Assembly: GCF_000835495.1 (NCBI RefSeq) | Contig: NW_015622541.1 | Coordinates: 248,001 to 312,000 of the forward strand | Direction of reading: 5' to 3' | Length of the DNA stretch: 64,000 nt | From: Cladophialophora immunda | Taxonomy: Eukaryota > Ascomycota > Eurotiomycetes > Chaetothyriales > Herpotrichiellaceae | Shown here: positions 32,956 to 44,800 of the stretch, piece by piece | How the letters are laid out: each line of letters starts with the position of its first letter | How positions within the stretch are numbered: the first letter of the stretch is position 1 | Translations under genes and position numbers: made by a program | The notes under the pieces: model-generated | Told to the model about the DNA's origin: nothing | The model's input: only the letters and a program-made list of their open reading frames with translations | Databases searched by the model: none

Positions 32956-33679
32956 CTGGGCCAACGCCACATGGCACTCTGGGGCAAGACCTCTTTGTCT
33001 CTGCCTATGCTTGGCCTCGGTTGATCGTAAGAGCCACCAAGACGACATCATCGTCCAATCCATAGTACATAGCCACTGACTAAACGCCACATCTTCTCTG
33101 AGTGTCAGACAAGTCCTCAGACAACACAGACATTGCTCCACTGAATTTGATCATGTAATCTACCTTGATGCTGCAGAGGAAATATGCTTCCTTAGATCTA
33201 CACCTATTGCGTGCTCCACTGACTTTCCTGAGATCTCTGCGAAGCTTTATGACGAGGTTAAGTACTAACATAAGTTTCGAAGCATACAGGCGAGAACACC
33301 ATTCATGAACATGAAGCCAGCGCAAATCCCCATTCCAGTTCGGTAGTAAGGACCATTGTTGGCCGGGAATATGTTCCTGACAATGATAGGTCCGCACTGC
33401 CCCTGGGGCCGCTGAGCCGCTGGCGGTGGCCCCCGCTCACAGGAGAGTGGAGAAAGTGTGTCGTCAACCACGCGCTGGCCTTTAGCCCCAGTTAAAGTTC
33501 CCCCTTCCTCCCAACGGCGCCTCTCCATCCATCGCGTCATGGGAATTTCGTTTCTGGGGGCGCATTTCTTTTCAGCTGATCCCTTAGCACCCTCGCTCAT
33601 CATGTCCTCGTCGCCAACTGCTACCCCTTTGATCTCACCCTCTTCTCCCTGGCTGTCGTGTTGATGTCGCATACTACTC
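32956..33679. other. Intergenic region
   Basis: Holds the flavoenzyme 3'UTR and the promoter of the CorA-like gene. A CT-rich leader begins near 33520. Nothing else supported. Confidence 0.5.
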
Positions 33680-35803
33680 TTGAATCCTACCACATGTCCC
33701 ACGAACTTCCTTAGGACCTTCTGTCCACACCTCACAATGGTGACCCATCCCGCCCATGTCGTAGCCTCCTCGAAGCGCACATCCATCGAGTCCGCCGGTG
33801 AATCTGAGACTTCCCTGACACGCCACTCCCGAGAACATGGCCACCGCGGGCGTCGCGAGGAGGACTTGGAGGCTCAGAACTCGTTCATCGTTGAGAATCA
33901 TCCGCAACATATCCGGATCCGGGACAATGCGGAACACCATCACCACGATGCAGACGGGGCACCACCGAACCTTCATCGCAGTGAAACCGGGGTCTCCAAA
34001 TACTCGACAAGGTCTCTGCGGAGGAGGGGTCGAGCAGAGACCGCCAATGTCATGTATGGGGCGGGCGACATGGGCAGAACAACAGGCTGGACTCCGGGGC
34101 AAGAGCCAGGAATTGACACAAGTGACCCGGCTCCTCCCTACAGTCTGGGTGCCACCACGCCCGCTGATGCTGCGCATCTGGAAAGATTGAATCAACGGTG
34201 TGAGATTACGGTGGTGGACTTCAGCAACGAGACGGTGTCCACCACAGACCTGGACAACGACAACCTCGAAGAATTTCTCCAAGAAGGTCCCCCAGAATGG
34301 GCTGATGTTCGGTGGATCAACGTCAATGGCCTTTCTTGGGACGTGATTCGGGTACTGGGCAACCACAAACACCTCCATCGGCTTGCCATTGAGGATTTAT
34401 TCAACACCAAGAATCGCACAAAGGTCGACTGGTACAGTGACCATACCTACATGATCCTTCCCTTGCAGAAGCTCATCAACATAGAGGAGAATGAATCCGA
34501 TTATGATTCTGACACCGACGATAAAGACGACTCGAAATCTGACGACGCCGAGTCCGAGTTTCGGAGCAGGATCACTACAGAACGCCAGCGAAGACAACGG
34601 CAACGGAAACGGAAAGGTGCTATCCGGTCTTTGATTGAGGATTTACAGAAACCGCTTCAGAAGAAGAACAAGAGGAAACAGACCGCTGGACCTCCAGATA
34701 TCGTAGGTAACGGACTCCAGCCCTCGAACAGCTTCAGACACTCGAGCAAGGTGGAAACGCCATGGGCGCCCAGGACCATCCGCACTATGCAACGATATCA
34801 CGCCGGCCCAAATCAAGACCGCATCGAGTACATGGAGCGCCACGCTGTGCTTGCTCACAAGGGTTATGGTGTCTCTATGGAACAAGTCTCTATTTTCCTC
34901 TGTGCGGACAACACTGTCATCTCCTTTTTCGAGTACTCGGCGCACGATGTGCAGACACCCATCATCCGCCGATTGCAGTCCCCTGGCACAATTCTCCGTC
35001 AGTGCTCGGACGCCAGCATGCTTTGTCAGGCGATCCTTGATGCAATCATCGACCTTGCTCTCCCCGTGACAACGGCATATCAAGATGCAATAGGGGATTT
35101 AGAACTCGACGTTCTCACCGACCCGGACATCCATCAATCATCCACTTTGTACATCTTGACCTCTGAAATCGCCATCCTCCGCAACGCTATCGCTCCGGTG
35201 GTTCAGCTCATCGGGGCACTCAAGGACCACAAGACCAGCGCCCAGCCCGCGACGACAAACCATTCGCGCATCGCCAGCCCGGCTGTGCTCGACCAACAGA
35301 ACAACGACCCCATGAACAAGGCCCCGCTCTATCAGGCCCAGACCAACAACCTCCGAAAGCACTACAGTGCTCCACCGTTAGTGAGCGGCGTCGAGATCTC
35401 CCCGCTCACAGTCACCTACCTCGGAGACGTGGAAGACCATGCACTCCTCATCCAGGACGGCTATGACCAGATGCGCCGCAACGCCGACAATCTCGTCGAC
35501 CTGATCTTCAACACCGTGTCCGCGTATCAAAACGAGTCGATGAAGCAACTCACCATCGTGACCTGCTTTTTCCTCCCGCTGACCTTTTTGACCGGCTATT
35601 TCGGCCAGAACTTTGTGCATTTCCCCGGCGTGAATAAGCACAGCGACGCCTTCTTCTGGGTCATTGCGACGCCCGTGTCGGTGGTGGTGTTCTTGCTGCT
35701 GATGAGGGACGTCATGATCCGCTGGCTCGCCCGCTGGGCGAACAAGGCGTTGATCGCGAGAGGGAGAAAGCGGCGGTTGGCGCAGAGTGGACAGGAGCGT
35801 TGA
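33680..35803 (+). CDS. CorA-family (MIT) divalent cation transporter-like protein
   Basis: Single exon, 707 residues from ATG 33680; ATG 33737 (MVTHPAHV) is equally plausible as start. A long acidic/basic hydrophilic N-terminus with a His run (EHHHHDADG) precedes the CorA cytosolic domain ([19 protein letters not shown], then [10 protein letters not shown] and [18 protein letters not shown]). Two C-terminal membrane helices follow: [20 protein letters not shown] and [19 protein letters not shown]. The pore-mouth signature of classical CorA is GMN; here it is GQN. Family members move Mg2+ or other divalent cations as pentamers. Because of the signature change I give transport as probable, not the ion. 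An acidic stretch ([16 protein letters not shown]) is inserted in the cytosolic domain. Confidence 0.85.
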   Translation: MNPTTCPTNFLRTFCPHLTMVTHPAHVVASSKRTSIESAGESETSLTRHSREHGHRGRREEDLEAQNSFIVENHPQHIRIRDNAEHHHHDADGAPPNLHRSETGVSKYSTRSLRRRGRAETANVMYGAGDMGRTTGWTPGQEPGIDTSDPAPPYSLGATTPADAAHLERLNQRCEITVVDFSNETVSTTDLDNDNLEEFLQEGPPEWADVRWINVNGLSWDVIRVLGNHKHLHRLAIEDLFNTKNRTKVDWYSDHTYMILPLQKLINIEENESDYDSDTDDKDDSKSDDAESEFRSRITTERQRRQRQRKRKGAIRSLIEDLQKPLQKKNKRKQTAGPPDIVGNGLQPSNSFRHSSKVETPWAPRTIRTMQRYHAGPNQDRIEYMERHAVLAHKGYGVSMEQVSIFLCADNTVISFFEYSAHDVQTPIIRRLQSPGTILRQCSDASMLCQAILDAIIDLALPVTTAYQDAIGDLELDVLTDPDIHQSSTLYILTSEIAILRNAIAPVVQLIGALKDHKTSAQPATTNHSRIASPAVLDQQNNDPMNKAPLYQAQTNNLRKHYSAPPLVSGVEISPLTVTYLGDVEDHALLIQDGYDQMRRNADNLVDLIFNTVSAYQNESMKQLTIVTCFFLPLTFLTGYFGQNFVHFPGVNKHSDAFFWVIATPVSVVVFLLLMRDVMIRWLARWANKALIARGRKRRLAQSGQER

Positions 35804-36581
35804 CCGATCGGTCTGTCTGCCTAGCCGCCGGGGATCTATGGGATGAGGTAGAATTAGATGGGGGGTGGGTTTGGGATTTTCTTTCGAGCAAGCGTTGGAC
35901 ACTGCGTTGCACAGTTGTCCATGTATCATCTTGGATTTCTCTCCCGTTCCTAGCTAGCTCTGTGTTTTGTAGTTTCCTTTCTCGTGAATCAGTCACGTCA
36001 CGCGTACATACCCCGTCTCTCTGTATACGAAGAGTACCTTTTCTGCCCAAATGGTCTCCTGGACTACATATGTGCGGTACATATGTCCAGGACACATAGA
36101 TCTTGCAGAGCCGGATGGGCATTGCGCGTGTCCTCTTCACCACCGCAACAGATATCGTTCGAGACAGAGTGAGTGATTTGTAGAGCTAGGTATTGTTTCA
36201 GCCCCGGTCAATGGACCTGATCCCATCTTGGGGGTCCATCTCCTGGTCTATTCTTCACATCGAAACCTCTAACCTAGAGATACTACCATTTCATCTCACG
36301 GAAAGCCTCTTCCTAGAAATAGCACCCCCTTCGTCCCAACAATGCAGGTCATCAAACTCATTTCATGGGTATCGTCAAACGAATAACGTAGAAAGAAAAG
36401 AAAAACAAGACTGAAGCAAGTTTCCCATCCAATAACACGCAATACCACGCCATGATACCCGTCTTCGGCCGTTCCATGGCCAGCCCCATTCCAGTGTTGG
36501 AGCACAATCTCCCACATAGGCTGTGCTCAGACCATGTACCGAGATGATCACCTCCATCAAGGTCCGAATTCAAGAAGCAGC
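35804..36581. other. Intergenic region, convergent 3' ends
   Basis: Between the stops of the CorA-like and RING genes. No ORF with coding character. ACGCGT occurs at 36000-36005, far from any start, and is probably chance. Confidence 0.5.
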
Positions 36582-38078
36582 CTAGGCTTGTTCGTTGATG
36601 AAGGTGCCCCAAAGGGCCTCGTCCAAGGTGTCACGTTCTGTCTTTTTTCCTCCCCGATCACTCTTTCCGCCGTGTTCGTCCCCCTCGTCGTCGCTCAGCG
36701 TTTCAGCCTTGGCTAACGATGTTCCCCTGGCTTTCCCCTTTCCTTTCCCCTGGACCTTCTCATCCGAGTCGTCCTCTCTTTTCCGCTTTCTCACCATCAG
36801 CTTCAATTCCAGAGGGATCAAACCCCTGCCCGCTCCCGGTGTGTCCTTCATATCCAGCGTTTTGCGGCACACAGGACACACGCCTTTGGTCTTGCGAGAC
36901 GCCGGCATGTTTTCTCTTCGTGTTTCAATAGACCACTTGAGAGTATCGACAATGCAACGATGGCAAAAGACGTGCCCGCACGCCGTAGACGTTGCATCAG
37001 TAGGCGTATCCATGCAAACTGGACATTTGTACGCGGTGAGTGACGTGCGGCCGCTTTCTGCCGTTCCCGGGTTCTGAGCTAAGATGGCGTCTTGTCTCTG
37101 CTTTGCAAGAGCAGCGGAGAGGGTTTCAGAGTCGTCCACAGCAGTGAGATCAACGGATTCGATCAAGGGATCTTCTGCTTCGGCGTCTGATGTGGACAGA
37201 TGGTGACGGTGAGAAGAATGAGTGGTGCTCCTCAGAGATGAGGAGGGAGGCGACATAGTGCCTTGTGGAGGATCTTGGCTCTGGCTCTGGCTCTGGCTCT
37301 GGCTTTGGGTTTGTCCCTGCTCGGCACGCTGACGGTGTCTACTTCTGGCTTGAGTGCGCTCCCAATTTTGGTGGTTTTCTCGTTGACGACTAATGGCCTC
37401 TTCCTCGAAAGTTGGTGGCAGCCGGCCGTCCACCAGCGGGTAATTTGTATCCAGGAGAGCTCCAGGGCCGGCGTGCCAGAATCTGAAGCTTGCGGAGAGA
37501 CCAGGTCGGTGGTGGTCGGAGCTGGTGTGCCGAGGACCGTAGACGGGTTCGTCGAGGGCGTTCAGCCTCCTTGACCGATGGGCAGAGGAAGAATCGTGAG
37601 GATGTGTGGTTTGGGAGATGTAATGACTTTGGGCTGAAAGTGAACTGTCTGATCTTTGCGGGGAGGCGCTCGCCTGCGTCTGCGCCGTCAAGTCCACTGG
37701 CTGACTGGGCACCTCGCTGTCTGTCCGCAATCTTCTAGCCTCGTTTCCTCTTATCGGTCTTCTGGCTTGGAAGGCTTCGTTGGCGTCTTGGACGGCGCGG
37801 TTTGCGTTCTCGAGGGCGCGGTTGACTTCGTGAGAGGAGTCTTGGTGACTGGGCACAGGACGAGGGAGTATGGCTTGCCTGTGGGAGGCACCATCTGACA
37901 TAGCATTGAAGAAAGCGCGGAAGAGCCTGGGTGAAGATTGTCGGAAGGGCTGTGGCAGCCGCTGTCGAGAATGATCGTGTGGCGAGGGGCGGATCGGTTG
38001 TGGTTCTGGTTGTGGGAGAGGAAGAGCGGGTTCGACAGAAGAAAAGGGAGTGGAATGATAGGAAGAGCTAGAGCTCAT
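36582..38078 (-). CDS. RING-finger protein with SUMO-interaction motif, Slx8-like STUbL candidate
   Basis: Single exon, 498 residues from the ATG at 38078 (MSSSSSYHSTPF). An in-frame ATG at 38333 would add 85 residues of unlikely sequence. Most of the protein is Ser/Gln/Arg-rich and probably disordered, with a QSQSQSQSQSQ run from a GGCTCT microsatellite. Near residue 350 is a textbook SUMO-interaction motif, ESVDLTAVDDSE; a second weaker one is QPVDLT. The RING is near 400-460: CPVCMD, CGHVFCHRC and CPVCRK, a complete C3HC4 set with a spacer containing KWSIETRRENMP. A basic KGKGKGKA stretch and acidic patches end the protein. SIM plus RING is the layout of SUMO-targeted ubiquitin ligases such as Slx8/RNF4, which act in genome stability. 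The function is inferred. Confidence 0.82.
   Translation of the reverse strand: MSSSSSYHSTPFSSVEPALPLPQPEPQPIRPSPHDHSRQRLPQPFRQSSPRLFRAFFNAMSDGASHRQAILPRPVPSHQDSSHEVNRALENANRAVQDANEAFQARRPIRGNEARRLRTDSEVPSQPVDLTAQTQASASPQRSDSSLSAQSHYISQTTHPHDSSSAHRSRRLNALDEPVYGPRHTSSDHHRPGLSASFRFWHAGPGALLDTNYPLVDGRLPPTFEEEAISRQRENHQNWERTQARSRHRQRAEQGQTQSQSQSQSQSQDPPQGTMSPPSSSLRSTTHSSHRHHLSTSDAEAEDPLIESVDLTAVDDSETLSAALAKQRQDAILAQNPGTAESGRTSLTAYKCPVCMDTPTDATSTACGHVFCHRCIVDTLKWSIETRRENMPASRKTKGVCPVCRKTLDMKDTPGAGRGLIPLELKLMVRKRKREDDSDEKVQGKGKGKARGTSLAKAETLSDDEGDEHGGKSDRGGKKTERDTLDEALWGTFINEQA
37275..37308. repeat. GGCTCT hexanucleotide microsatellite inside the RING gene
   Basis: About five tandem copies of GGCTCT, encoding the Ser-Gln repeat on the minus strand. 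Copy number is likely to vary between strains in whole codon pairs, so the frame is kept. Confidence 0.85.
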
Positions 38079-40255
38079 GACTGGAACCAGAATAAATGGC
38101 TCGAGCAGTCTAATACCCTCACATGCTAAGAATATGATCCACTGTAGCTGGATGGTCAAGAAATAGGATAGAGGCCGCAGTTCCAGAGTGGCAAGGCTTT
38201 GTTCATCACTCTGGATGGCAGCGTTTTTTGCCGCGGTTGGTCTGGCCGCTTTATCAAAGAGACTAATTTGGAGAATCCGCCAGTGATGCGGGGGCACAGC
38301 CTTGTCAGGGGCGCGCTGGACAAGGCTGACCACTACAAACTGAAATGTTCCTGATCCTTCGAATTACTGCACTGGCCACCGTACAATCCTCTCTAGTCAA
38401 GTGGCCAGGGTCTCGCGGACTGTAGCCTCTTCGGCGTACGAAAGGTATCCCACGTCATCAACATCATCACCAATGCCAGTGGCCTGAACAGAGCAGGCTG
38501 GAGAGGGCTTAAATACAGGGAGTAGAGGACGCTGGAGAAGGGCAACTGTGGCAGCTGAGGTGCAGAATTTCAATACGGCAGATCATCGCTACTGAGTCTC
38601 AGGGACTTACTTAAGGTGCGGTTTATACTGGTAACCTCAACGCCAAGGTACAACCAGACTTGACCCTGCGCTTGCTGGCCCACCCACAAAAACAAACAAA
38701 CAGGGAGTGTTCGAATCTCGCTGGGAGCAAAAACAACACTCTCAGGAATATTTTCACACACTGCATCAGTAAAATTGACAAAAACTCTAACCTGAAGCCC
38801 AACTCCCCGGTGGGAGTTGAGGTTCAGGTCGAGGGAAACCCTCCGTGGAGGGTTTTTTCCGTCGGTTCGTCAGGTTCTCTCCGGCCTCGGACAACCCACG
38901 TTTAGGGAGCCGTATTTGGCGCGGAACCCCCTGAAACTACCTTTTGGGTAGCAACAGGTGTCAGGGCAGTTACTTTCTAGGATTCGCGTAACTCCCAAGG
39001 GAAGCTGTCCCATCTCTGGTGGCCACACCCTCGCCCCAACTAGCTCGTCATTTGGCTCACCGGCGGTGTGAGCCATCAGAGGTTAGGACCCGGGATAGAT
39101 CTGGGAATTGTTGGAAGAAATTGCGTCGTTATAAAATATATTATCGAAAAACAGGCCCCGGTCAAGGTGCTGGGCGGGCCAATCAGGTGGTCAGAATTTT
39201 GCGTACCTTGGCGCGGGTGTGCTTTACCAGGTTTTCCAGCGTGCACCGCATGCACTTCCCTTGGCCAGCCACACTGATATCTGTTGCTCTTCTGCCTCTA
39301 TTTCTTCTTCTTCCTTCTCTTCTTCTCGGCCCCTGACAACGATGTCAACCGAGCCATCTCCTCCCTGGTGGGGTAGTGCGCAGAGAAGGTGGGTTCATTC
39401 ATCCCCTCGCTCATTCTTTTCCTCGGCACTCCTCTGATCCATGCAACAAGAGATACATGAGGGTACTTTGGCCCTTCTAGATCATTCGATTCGGCCATTG
39501 TCATGCTGTGCTCGGCGGTCATCGCGAAGGGAGACGCTGTTGACAGGTCAGCTTTCCTCGCGGAACAAACATCTCAAGGCGACTCTGGATCTTGTCCATT
39601 GCAGGACAAGTCAGTCACCGGCACAAGTGCATCAATCTTTGGAATTCTGCCTGACAAGCATTGGATGTTCAAGCGCTGCTGGCATCTGGTCCTCCAGAGC
39701 ATATGGAGGAGACCAAGAGCATTGAGGTTGGAAGAAAGATTCTCGCAAGTTCTTGGCACCCAGAAGCCAAGTTCTGGAAACCCTGCTCGCGGCTCACCCT
39801 CAAGGGGCCGAAACGCCCCGGCGTCTGGCCGCGAGAGGATCAACCCCCGATGCCGACTCACCCAGTGGAGATGGTTAAGATTGGCGGCAATTGGCTTCTT
39901 GGGCCACTATCGCCTCGATGGCGAGAGCCCTAAGCTCGTCTAATCGAGCTTGAGGTTCATTCAAAAGCCGCGTCGCTGATTCTACGCTTCGAGGCCCGGC
40001 CTCGCCGGGCGACACCTCCAAGAGCTCGAAACTACGCTGCCCATTGAGGAGATATATTCACGAGAATCCCTCTTGCTGCTTTCACCAGCTTCTACGGAGC
40101 ACTTTGTATGCTTTCAGATTCTTGACGCCACTAACTCTCTCTCGCAGGCTCCACTTGACCGCCCAGGACCTTGACCAGCTTAGAGCCACGACTTTCCTCT
40201 TTCTGCTAGCCCTTCCCGTCGAGTAAGGACCTTCGCAGCGACGCGATCCCGCCTA
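38079..40255. other. 2.2-kb region without an intact gene
   Basis: Contains the RING gene promoter and a long stretch of uncertain origin. At 39342 an ATG after a CT-rich leader opens MSTEPSPPWWGSAQ. Later coding-like pieces on the plus strand (EETKSIEVGRKILASSWHP at about 39675-39780) cannot be assembled. I suspect a decayed gene but recognise no family. An 8-bp-stem hairpin lies at 38836-38855. Confidence 0.35.
38836..38857 (+). other. Perfect hairpin followed by T tract
   Basis: AAACCCTC, loop CGTG, GAGGGTTT, then further T. It looks like a bacterial intrinsic terminator, but in a fungal intergenic region it may be chance or a small RNA end. Confidence 0.35.
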
Positions 40256-41300
40256 CTAACGGTCAGAGTGGATGTTGGGCCTCAGGGAGCACTCCAGCGT
40301 GCTCACGACGATTGTCCTGGGTGCACTGCTCCACTCGCCTGACGCATCAGAAGCATACATATTGTCTCTCTCGCTGGACAAGCAAAGTTGTGACAGTCTT
40401 AACGTTCGCCCGTCTATTTCTGGCTTCGTCATGGAGGATATGAGCTTGGAGCGGCCTAACAATCGAGTAATCGCAGAAACACCTCTAAAAGTCGGTTTGC
40501 AAACATGTCAGACCTCGGGTTTTCCATATAGCCCAGGATCATCCTGCGTACGAGTGACATATCTTCCTTTGTCGTGACCTCGGGAGTGAAGTTTTTGAAT
40601 ATATCCGTGACGTCGATCACGCTTAGGTGCCCTTGAGTAGGTCCACTGGTCTCGATTCGCAGGACGTCGCGTCAGAGGGTCGAGCCTTTGCCTGGAGAGT
40701 CGTCTTGGACGCTGGAGACGCCCATGGCCTCGTGCACCTGCCCGCGCATCGTTTGAAAATGATTTGCTTTGCGAACCTAGTGCAAAGGCGACTGTCGCGA
40801 GGCAGCGGCATCCGAATCATAGCTTTTAGAATGCTGCTTTTCCCGGATGACTGATCATCCACCACAATAATCTGAGGCATATCGATGAGTTGCTCGTGGA
40901 GATAGCGTGCTCGAAGCTTGCGAGCCCGTGGCGTGAGTTGGAGGCCGCAGAAGCTGGGCCCGAACGACATGCTGTCGCCGTAGCGTTCATACTGGCTCAC
41001 CAGACTGTCTGGGAGGAATTGGCTCCGCCGTAATTGGCCCCCAGGCGGCACGGACGGCTGGTGGCTGGGGTGAATGTTCCTGGAGCGCCTAGGCGCGGGA
41101 AGCCCGGCATCGTCACGGCCGCCTCGTTCGTGCCTAGTTGTTCCTGTATCATTCACCTCGTGAACAATGTCAGCGAACAGAGCGAGAATACGGAGGCCAA
41201 CGCCGATGAGTTTCTCTGCATGGCTCTCGGCGGCTGAAGCAATAATAAACTCTCTACTCAGACCTGAGCCCGAAACCCGGCCCGACCCGACCCATGACAA
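40256..41300 (-). pseudogene. Dynamin-family GTPase relic
   Basis: Minus-strand pieces in different frames match one dynamin GTPase domain in order. In the first frame is MPQIIVVDDQSSGKSSILKA then PRDSRLCTRFAKQIIFKR, the P-loop region and its downstream block. After a frameshift and a stop come DVLRIETSGPTQGHLSVIDV, TDIFKNFTPEVTTKEDM and RRMILGYMENPRSDMFA, ending in stop. A further piece, LISSMTKPEID, marks the G4 motif. Defects: the P-loop GDQSSGKSS has become DDQSSGKSS, the G3 motif DxPG reads DVTD, and there are at least two frame changes. No middle or GED domain follows. Fungal genomes often carry many Mx-like dynamins, and this is a dead copy. The boundaries are approximate. Confidence 0.75.
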
Positions 41301-41801
41301 GGCCTCGAACAGACGCTTAATTTTGTGGCATTCTTACGGAGTGGCAGGGCCATGGTAACGATATAAGCGCGTTGCAGCACGTTGAAGGGCGTTAGGCAGA
41401 GGGAAGGGCCACAGATTAGATAGAGAGAAAGAACAGCTCCCCGGATAACCTTGGGTCACAATCGCACTTTCTTCGGCTTCCATCCCTTCTACGGGTACCT
41501 CGTACCTCCTCGTATCGCTTGCCGACATCCCCCCTCACTGTGGCTTTTGCCAGCTGGCTAGGTGCAAGCCTCTTATACGAGTCGCCCCCCATCCTAACTA
41601 CGTGGGGAACACATGTCGGTCTCTACACATGCCAGGTATCTGAGATCTCCCACCTTGCACAAACTTCTCTCGGTCACATCTTGTCAACCTCAAGTTCAGT
41701 TCGAGTCTGTTGCGTCCTCTTCTCTGCAGATTCCCATTTTCTGTCTGCGCCGATTGCGTTTCTGGAAATCTGTCTCTGAACAAGGTGGCCTTGAACACTC
41801 A
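41301..41801. promoter_or_regulatory. Upstream region of the large CorA-like gene
   Basis: About 0.5 kb. An open frame continuous with exon 1 begins at 41613, so the true start could lie there. No distinct element seen. Confidence 0.4.
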
Positions 41802-44800
41802 ATGGATGCTCCAGGTGAGGCTGAGGCTGAGGTTGATCAGGCTGAAGCTGATCAGGCTGAAGCTGGTCAAGCCTCCAACACTTCGACTCAGACGGAGCGC
41901 AACGGTAGGGCGATTTGACCATGGATTGGGCATGTGCTGATGGTTTCATTTTGTCCTTCAGATGCGGCAACTACTTTTCTCAACTTCAAACTCAGCGACA
42001 AAGAGCTACTGTCAGCACCCAAAGGAGGAAGAGTCAAAGCCGAGATTGCATTAGGCGATGAGGGCACTATTGCCTATATTAGCGAGTATGGTGAGCTTGT
42101 GATGATGATGAAGTACCTTGGCGTTGGAGCGACTGGCATGGTCACCGCTGCGTCAATGACAACCGAGGTGAACTTGGCCATGGAGCTGGATGAGCAGCTG
42201 GAAACTCCTGGCACAGGCATTGGACTGCGCCTCTATGACTGGTCCAGTTTCGAGAATCTGCAAGTCCAATTTGTGCACGATCGCTGGCCTAGAATATCAT
42301 TCACTTTGCGTAAGTAGTAGTGCTCCGTGAATCTACGCCGTGTCTGTCGCGGAGAATGTCCCCCGCGGCACCCTGGCAACATTTTACCCCTGTTGAGCCA
42401 ACTGGAGACTGACACTTTGTACCTAGCTGATGTCGCAAATGTTACAATTCAGCTAGTAGTCAAAGATGGCTGTGTCTTTCAACAATACATTGTGGATAGC
42501 ATATCAGATGGGTCGCAAAAGCTTTTGTTCAGGGTTAACACGGACATTGGTCTATGGCCAACAAGGTTTTGGGAACAGGAGTACGATGTATACGACATTA
42601 AAGCCACCAAGTTGCATCGCGATCAGACGGATCTGAGTGCGCAGCTCAGAGTAGTGCCAAAGCCAGCCGAGGATTGCCACACTGAACCTCCTAAGGTCAG
42701 TGAGTTGATGTTGAGCTTCGCCCTGTTTGAGGACGGAAAAGCAGTGGGACTTGCGTATGACGACGACGTTGATCCTTATGACTACGTCCTGAAGCTTGAA
42801 AAATACCAAAAACGGGAGTTGATGGCAAAATATCAGTTGGGAGCAACGGGCTTGACTGGGTCTGAGCCAGAGCCGGCAACTCCAAATGAGCCTGAGTCAG
42901 TGGTTTCGGCTGAGCGAGATCTGGCGGGTTCAAACGAGCCTAAGCCAGCGGGTTCTAATGAACTTGGGCAAAGTATTCAACAATATGTCGACATTTGTGC
43001 CTTTCTGACCGAAGAAGGTAGGAAATATGGAGCATGGAAGGCTTGGAATAGCCAGGAAAGATCTCACTTTGTCTTCAGACGTAATTTGGAGCATATTCTC
43101 ACAGTTTGCGCAATTCCGTTGCTGGGAGCGGACAAGGAACCAACACCAATAGCGGTCACAGATGGTGAGATGCTGGACTTGAATATATTAAAAAGGTAAG
43201 TCGACTTGTCCTCTTGGCTATCTCATCAGAGATATTGAGTTTTCATAGCCATCCATATCGGTTTCTTCTCAGAATGTACGAGATATTGAACGTCGATGTG
43301 GAAGACAAGATTGCGGATCAGACGTTGAAGGCGAACCTGAAGCGCCGCATCAAGCACGCATGTGTCGGCATCCTTACTTGGAAGTATGGCTATGCAAAAC
43401 TGAGTAACGACACAGGCTGGTACGAACATTACCAAATCAATGGAGACCCCATGAACGAGGACAGTACACAGGCCCTTGCTCAGGCTGAACTTGTGGAAAT
43501 TCTCCACGAGTTTATCGTTGTCTTTCCCGAAGAGGAAGCCCTCGTCCTGGACATGCTCCAGGAGGAATATATTGCTCTCTGGTTAAAGGCACTATTGAGG
43601 CAACAACATTCTGCTTCCAAATTATGGGCCACCAAAGAGATAGAACAGACCATTGACTGGTATGATTACGACCATGACGACAATAATAAGATCCAGCTAT
43701 CTCACTTCAAACTCGTCGATTTGGTCAAGCTTTGGAGAAGTCTTCGCTTCCTTCAAAAAATCTACGAGCGAAGGGAAAGAGACATCACGACGATCCAGTC
43801 CACAAAAAACAAGAGCTCGGCCAAAGCAATTGTCGGTACGGCTGTAAAGAGCAACCCCAGAAAGGATGGAGATGGCAATCGTTCAGAGCCAAAGGACATG
43901 ATAGCGGCACGCGATCCGCTTGAGGAGCTCAACAGAAAAATGAACGAAAAGGAGCAGGATCGGCGCAGAAACAAGATCAACAGCTACCTTCGGGAATTGG
44001 ATCCAGCTGGAATCCGCTCCAAAATAATCAAGGCCTTTACCTTCAGTGACACCAAGGGTGACTTCAAGACAAGCAGGATTGCGGTGTGTCGTTGCGCAAG
44101 ACATTCGAGTCCTCGAACATCCTTCCACCAGCTTGACTATCGTCTCTTGGAAGCTGTAGATTGGGGTTTCTTTGATGATGAGCCAGAAGGTCTCCTCCCT
44201 GCCTGGAGTGAGACACTCAGAGCACAGGATAGGTCAGACAAGGACTGGGACAATTCCTTACGATATGCTACCGCAATTTACCGAGCTGTTCAAGAACAGC
44301 CAGTCAAGAAAGACGATTATGCATTCGTTGAAAAACAAGACGGACAAAGCAAACCTTTATCGAGGAGGGAGCAAAGCTCAACCAATCCTCCACATGGCTC
44401 CAACTCACCCAGAACAGTCTCAAATTCCAAAGAGGCCAAGGGAAGGCCCCTCCGAGGGCAAAATTTCCGAGATACCCTTTTGGGATCTGTGTTCTCAAAT
44501 GGTCTATTTGCCCACGAAATTGATATATCCAAGAAGCCTGTGCGGATTATGTGGTTCGCTGCAGCAGGTCGCCGATATGCAGCGGCTCACCTTCTTTTGG
44601 AGTCCGACTTCAGAGACATTCTACCACGAAGGTAAGTGCTTATCCACGTGGACGACCAAAATTACAACGTGGTTAAACTTACATGGTCCACTGGTCCGGG
44701 ATTAGAAATGCTTACGCTTCTTGTGAAATAGGGAACGGCTCATCATGACTCGTTCGGATATGGTTGAAGATGACAAACAAAAAGAAGACAACGGGGGCCA

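Noticed and set aside
38079..38333. 85-residue N-terminal extension of the RING protein
   Set aside because: It has leader-like composition, and the ATG at 38078 opens a typical disordered Ser-rich start.
38701..38737. tRNA-like T arm (GTTCGAATC)
   Set aside because: The flanking stem does not pair (two mismatches in five) and no acceptor, D or anticodon arm can be drawn upstream.
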